Below are positions 60,827 to 64,000 of a DNA stretch of 64,000 nucleotides, one piece after another. The notes under the pieces were generated by a model. The model did not search any database. It was not told where the DNA came from and saw only the letters and a list, made by a program, of their open reading frames with translations. Source of the stretch: an uncultured Clostridia bacterium (GTDB lineage Bacteria; Bacillota; Clostridia; UMGS1810). The position numbers were made by a program, and so were the translations under genes. The stretch covers positions 160,987-224,986 of the forward strand of contig CAKSTL010000002.1 of assembly GCA_934500875.1 (NCBI GenBank), read 5' to 3'. Each line of letters opens with the position of its first letter. Position 1 is the first letter of the stretch.

Positions 60827-61771
60827 TTATATGTCAAGATTATTAATAACTTCTTTTAAAGTGTCTGCGCTGCGGCGGAGTTTTGCAATTTCGCTGTCGG
60901 TAAGCGAAACGTTAACTTTGCCTCTTACGCCGTTGTGACCAATCATATTTACGGTGCTCAGACATACGTCGTCAATTCCGTATTCGCCGTGCATCATTGT
61001 AGATACCGTCATTGTGGTGTCAATTCCGCTTAAAATGCACTTGCAAATATGACAAACCGAAACCGAAACGGCATAGAATGTTGCGCCTTTGCGTGCAATA
61101 ACCCTTCCGCCCGATTTTCTTACATACTGCTCAATTTCCTCCAAATCAAGTTCGGGGCTTGAAATTCCGGGGGTTGTGATAAGCTTGTGACATTCCGAAA
61201 TCGGCACGTTTGAGATGTTTGCAACCGACCACGGAATAAACGAAGAATCGCCGTGCTCGCCGAAAACATATGCGTGAACATTGCTCTGATTGATGTTGTA
61301 ATATTCCGAAAGTCTTGCGCGAAGTCTTGCAGTGTCAAGAATTGTGCCCGAGCCGATAATGTGATTTTCGGGAATTTTTGAAAATTTATGGAACGTATAT
61401 GTGAGTATGTCAACCGGGTTGCTCACAATAATGTATATTGCGTTCGGGGCATAATTTGTAATTTCGGGAATGATTTCTTTTGTGATGTTAACGTTTGTCT
61501 GTGCAAGCTCAAGCCTTGTCTGGCCGGGTTTTCTTGCAATTCCGGAACTTAAAATTACAATGTCCGAATTTACTGCGTCACGGTAATCGCCGGCATAAAT
61601 GGAGCCGCCGCCGCAAAACGGTGTGCCCTGTCTTATGTCGAGTGCTTCGCCGAGGGCTTTTTCATTGTTAATGTCAATCATAACAATTTCAGAGGCTATG
61701 CCCATTACAGTAAGCGTATATGCAATGGTCGAGCCTACGCTGCCCGAGCCTACGATAGATATTTTGTTCAT
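60827..61771 (-). CDS. mdh: Malate dehydrogenase, LDH-like type
   Basis: A 314-aa NAD-dependent enzyme of the LDH/MDH superfamily. The Rossmann loop is IVGSGSVGSTIAYTL with Asp33 at the adenosine-ribose position, and the catalytic His is in FGEHGDSSFIPW. Much of the chain reads like lactate dehydrogenases, but the substrate-selecting residue is Arg80 (GIARKPGQTRLEL) where LDH has Gln, as in MDH. The pckA-fumC-frd context agrees. I start it at ATG 61771, eight bases after GAAAGGTG; the frame to 61834 includes the Rex-like operator. First gene of the operon. Confidence 0.87.
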   Translation of the reverse strand: MNKISIVGSGSVGSTIAYTLTVMGIASEIVMIDINNEKALGEALDIRQGTPFCGGGSIYAGDYRDAVNSDIVILSSGIARKPGQTRLELAQTNVNITKEIIPEITNYAPNAIYIIVSNPVDILTYTFHKFSKIPENHIIGSGTILDTARLRARLSEYYNINQSNVHAYVFGEHGDSSFIPWSVANISNVPISECHKLITTPGISSPELDLEEIEQYVRKSGGRVIARKGATFYAVSVSVCHICKCILSGIDTTMTVSTMMHGEYGIDDVCLSTVNMIGHNGVRGKVNVSLTDSEIAKLRRSADTLKEVINNLDI

Positions 61772-61827
61772 AATCATTACACCTTTCATTGTAGATTTAC
61801 GTAAAGAAATTAATTCTGTCAATAACA

Positions 61828-61845
61828 TTGTCAAATTTTTAACAA
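61828..61845. promoter_or_regulatory. Rex-like operator upstream of mdh
   Basis: TTGTCAAATTTTTAACAA is a near-perfect inverted repeat that fits the clostridial Rex pattern TTGTTAA-N4-TTAACAA with one changed base in the left half. Rex represses fermentation genes when NADH/NAD+ is low. The site lies about 25 bases beyond the transcription start, where a bound repressor would block elongation. Confidence 0.72.
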
Positions 61846-61867
61846 TGTATAATACAGCTACTTACAA

Positions 61868-61896
61868 AGTATACCATATTTCGCCTTTAATTGCAA
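61868..61896 (-). promoter_or_regulatory. Promoter of the mdh-frd operon
   Basis: On the minus strand TTGCAA (61896-61891) and TATACT (61873-61868) have 17-bp spacing. The leader to mdh is about 90 nt and includes the Rex-like operator. The rest of the mdh-pckA gap (61897-62043) is AT-rich with no gene. Confidence 0.75.
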
Positions 61897-62043
61897 CCAT
61901 ATTTTTTGTATATCCTGTTATATTAATTGATATATCAAAAAAAGGGTGCACATATCGGCAAAAGTGCCTGATACAATGCGGAAAATGAAGAATTTGGAAT
62001 AAAGCGCCGCAATAAAATTTATGAAAAATTTATTCAGAATATG

Positions 62044-62080
62044 AAAAAAGCACCCTCATTTTTGAAGGTGCTTTAAAAAA
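62044..62080. terminator. Terminator of pckA
   Basis: AAAGCACC (62047-62054) and GGTGCTTT (62067-62074) form the stem, with A and T runs outside. On the minus strand it is followed by TTTTTTC, so it ends pckA and separates it from the mdh operon. Confidence 0.85.
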
Positions 62081-62138
62081 TTTTTTCAGAATTTGTGTTC
62101 TTAAATATATATGCTGCGAAACAATTTTGCTTTAAAAA

Positions 62139-63743
62139 TTATTTCTGCGGGCCTGCGCTTACCAAAGCTTTGCCTGCTGCATTGCCTTCGTATTTTGCAA
62201 AGTTCTTAATAAATCTGTCAGCCAAATCCTTAGCTTTTTCATCCCACTCAGATGCATTTGCATAAGTATCTCTCGGGTCGAGGATGTTTTTGTCAACGCC
62301 GGGAAGCTCTGTGGGAACTTCAAAGTTAAAGTAAGGAATTTTCTTTGTGGGTACATTTTTGATGTCGCCGCTTAAGATAGCGTCGATAATACCTCTCGTG
62401 TCACGGATGGAAATACGTTTGCCCGTACCGTTCCAGCCTGTGTTTACAAGGTAAGCCTTAGCGCCGCTCTTCTGCATTTTCTTAACAAGCTCTTCTGCAT
62501 ATTTTGTAGGATGAAGCTCTAAGAATGCCTGACCGAAGCAAGCCGAGAATGTCGGTGTAGGTTCGGTAATTCCTCTTTCGGTACCTGCAAGCTTTGCGGT
62601 AAAGCCCGAAAGGAAATAATACTGTGTCTGTTCGGGTGTAAGCACCGAAACAGGGGGGAGTACGCCGAATGCGTCTGCCGACAGGAATATTACATTCTTA
62701 GCGTCGGGAGCAGCCGAAACGGGACGTACAATATTTTTGATATGATTAATCGGGTAGGACACACGTGTGTTTTCCGTTACGCTCTTGTCGTCAAAGTCGA
62801 TTTTTCCGTCTTTGTCAAGAGTAACGTTTTCCAAAAGTGCGTCACGTTTGATAGCATTGTAAATGTCAGGCTCCGAGTCTTTGTCAAGGTTGATAACCTT
62901 TGCATAGCAGCCGCCTTCAAAGTTGAACACGCCGTTATCGTCCCAGCCGTGCTCGTCGTCGCCGATAAGAAGACGCTTCGGGTCGGTGGAAAGAGTTGTT
63001 TTGCCTGTTCCCGAAAGACCGAAGAAGATAGCTGTGTTTTTGCCGTCCATATCGGTATTTGCCGAGCAGTGCATGGAAGCTATGCCTTTTAAGGGGAGAT
63101 AGTAGTTCATCATAGAGAACATACCTTTTTTCATCTCGCCGCCGTACCATGTGTTTACAATAACCTGCTCACGGCTTGTGATGTTGAACATAACAGCCGT
63201 TTCAGAGTTTAAGCCAAGCTCTTTGTAGTTTTCAACCTTAGCTTTGGAAGCGTTGTAAACAACAAAGTCCGGCTCAAAGTTTTCAAGCTCTTCTGCTGTG
63301 GGTTTAATAAACATATTTGTAACAAAATGAGCCTGCCAAGCAACCTCAACGATAAATCTTATTGCCATGCGTGTGTCTTTGTTTGTGCCGCAGAAAGCGT
63401 CCACAACAAAGAGTCTTTTGTTTGAAAGCTCTTTGAGCGCAATATCTTTAACAGCCGTCCAAGCCTCTTTTGAAGCGGGATGGTTGTCGTTTTTGTATTC
63501 GTCGCTTGTCCACCAAACAGTGTCCTTTGAATTTTCATCCATAACAATGAATTTGTCTTTGGGCGAACGACCTGTGTATACGCCTGTCATAACGTTAACG
63601 GCGCCAAGTTCGCTTACCTGACCTTTTTCAAAGCCTTCAAGATTGGATTTCGTTTCTTCCTCAAACAGCACATCGTAAGAGGGATTGTGCACAATCTCTG
63701 TTGTGCCGGAAATACCGTATTTGCTCAAATCAATTTTTGCCAT
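62139..63743 (-). CDS. pckA: Phosphoenolpyruvate carboxykinase (ATP)
   Basis: PckA interconverts PEP + CO2 + ADP and oxaloacetate + ATP. The 534-aa protein is full length. The P-loop GLSGTGKTTLSTD, the metal and substrate segment NTWYGGEMKKGMFSMMNYY, and RIWVDNG-equivalent NTGWNGTGKRISIRDTR identify the ATP-dependent type. Beside mdh, fumC and frdAB it most likely runs toward oxaloacetate, gaining ATP, as in succinate-forming gut and rumen bacteria (inference). GAGAGGT precedes ATG 63743. It has its own terminator and so its own promoter. Confidence 0.95.
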   Translation of the reverse strand: MAKIDLSKYGISGTTEIVHNPSYDVLFEEETKSNLEGFEKGQVSELGAVNVMTGVYTGRSPKDKFIVMDENSKDTVWWTSDEYKNDNHPASKEAWTAVKDIALKELSNKRLFVVDAFCGTNKDTRMAIRFIVEVAWQAHFVTNMFIKPTAEELENFEPDFVVYNASKAKVENYKELGLNSETAVMFNITSREQVIVNTWYGGEMKKGMFSMMNYYLPLKGIASMHCSANTDMDGKNTAIFFGLSGTGKTTLSTDPKRLLIGDDEHGWDDNGVFNFEGGCYAKVINLDKDSEPDIYNAIKRDALLENVTLDKDGKIDFDDKSVTENTRVSYPINHIKNIVRPVSAAPDAKNVIFLSADAFGVLPPVSVLTPEQTQYYFLSGFTAKLAGTERGITEPTPTFSACFGQAFLELHPTKYAEELVKKMQKSGAKAYLVNTGWNGTGKRISIRDTRGIIDAILSGDIKNVPTKKIPYFNFEVPTELPGVDKNILDPRDTYANASEWDEKAKDLADRFIKNFAKYEGNAAGKALVSAGPQK

Positions 63744-63820
63744 TTTGATTACCTCTCATTCATAAGATTGATAAATAAACTTTTTCATAACAGTAAAATA
63801 ACGGAGCAGAATGCCGCTAA

Positions 63821-63993
63821 GCAAATGTTTTTTACAGTTTGCCAATGTTTCGTGTTCTGCAAATGTTTTTGCTGTATTTAGCAAAAACGCAGCGCAAGCG
63901 GACTTTGCTCACAAAACCCGTATCGGGGACCCTGAAAAGCTGAAAGCTTTTTGGGGAAAAGGAGGAGCAAGGAAGCGCAAGCGAATGTTTTTG
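63821..63993 (-). repeat. Spaced direct repeats upstream of pckA
   Basis: A short motif GC(A/C/G)AATGTTT occurs at 63821, 63841, 63859 and 63981 on the plus strand (AAACATTNGC in the direction of pckA). The first three are spaced 20 and 18 bp, about two helical turns. This could be an operator for an unknown regulator of pckA. Nothing else is recognisable between 63744 and the window end except a small AAAAGCT-GAA-AGCTTTT hairpin near 63937. Confidence 0.4.
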
Positions 63994-64000
63994 TGTTTTT

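Noticed and set aside
60827..61834. L-lactate dehydrogenase call for the gene at 60827
   Set aside because: Arg at the substrate-selecting position and the operon context indicate malate dehydrogenase.
1..64000. CRISPR arrays, rRNA genes, transposase genes, restriction systems
   Set aside because: I looked for regularly spaced repeats, rRNA cores and transposase or nuclease motifs and saw none in this window.

Overview
The window looks like a chromosomal segment of an anaerobic, low-GC member of the Bacillota (class Clostridia), probably uncultured. The reasons are AT-rich DNA with strong AGGAGG-type ribosome sites, frequent TTG and GTG starts, a Firmicutes-style dcw cluster (mraZ to ftsZ with DUF881 and small-basic-protein genes), ZTP and TPP riboswitches, a meso-DAP type MurE, and HdrABC/Flx-type flavin-based electron transfer genes. 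No species can be named from sequence alone.

Layout. (1) 230-13,440: a ZTP-riboswitch-controlled purine operon, purE-C-F-M-N, a PurO-like IMP cyclohydrolase, a stand-alone AICAR transformylase, then purD-L and fhs. The usual bifunctional PurH is replaced by two separate genes. (2) 13,617-17,155: a GH94 glycoside-phosphorylase gene split by a 278-bp structured insertion, then an AraC-type regulator. (3) 17,302-19,704: three tRNA genes, an orphan holin/endolysin pair, and TPP-riboswitch-controlled thiT. (4) 19,919-36,845: mraZ operator and dcw cluster to ftsZ (no murD or ftsA in place), nrdR and a secreted stalk-domain protein. (5) 36,938-40,751, minus strand: metNIQ behind a long structured leader with a Met/Cys-rich mini-ORF and a terminator, then tcdA. 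(6) 40,947-49,202: a K+/H+ antiporter, a second copy of the 278-bp element sitting in a terminator loop, yrzB/ruvX, a glycosyltransferase-CsaB fusion, a phosphodiester glycosidase and upp. (7) 49,289-63,743, minus strand: a reductive-TCA gene cluster, pckA and then mdh-fumC-hdrBCA-mvhD-two Fe-S subunits-flxA-frdB-frdA-AspT-like transporter.

How the genes work together. Region 7 reads as one pathway: PEP to oxaloacetate (ATP-forming PckA), to malate (Mdh), to fumarate (FumC), to succinate (FrdAB). An HdrABC-MvhD-Flx electron-transfer complex is encoded in the same transcription unit, and a Rex-like operator sits at its head. This is a good candidate for a soluble, possibly electron-bifurcating NADH-dependent fumarate reductase. 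Regions 1 and 4 supply purines, one-carbon units and cell wall precursors.

The two most novel items I see are: (a) the 278-bp element, present twice with matching inverted ends and stems whose sequence differs between copies while pairing is kept; and (b) the union of Hdr/Flx genes with a soluble fumarate reductase. The metNIQ leader, which fits no riboswitch class I can recognise, is a third. All calls were made by eye, without database searches.
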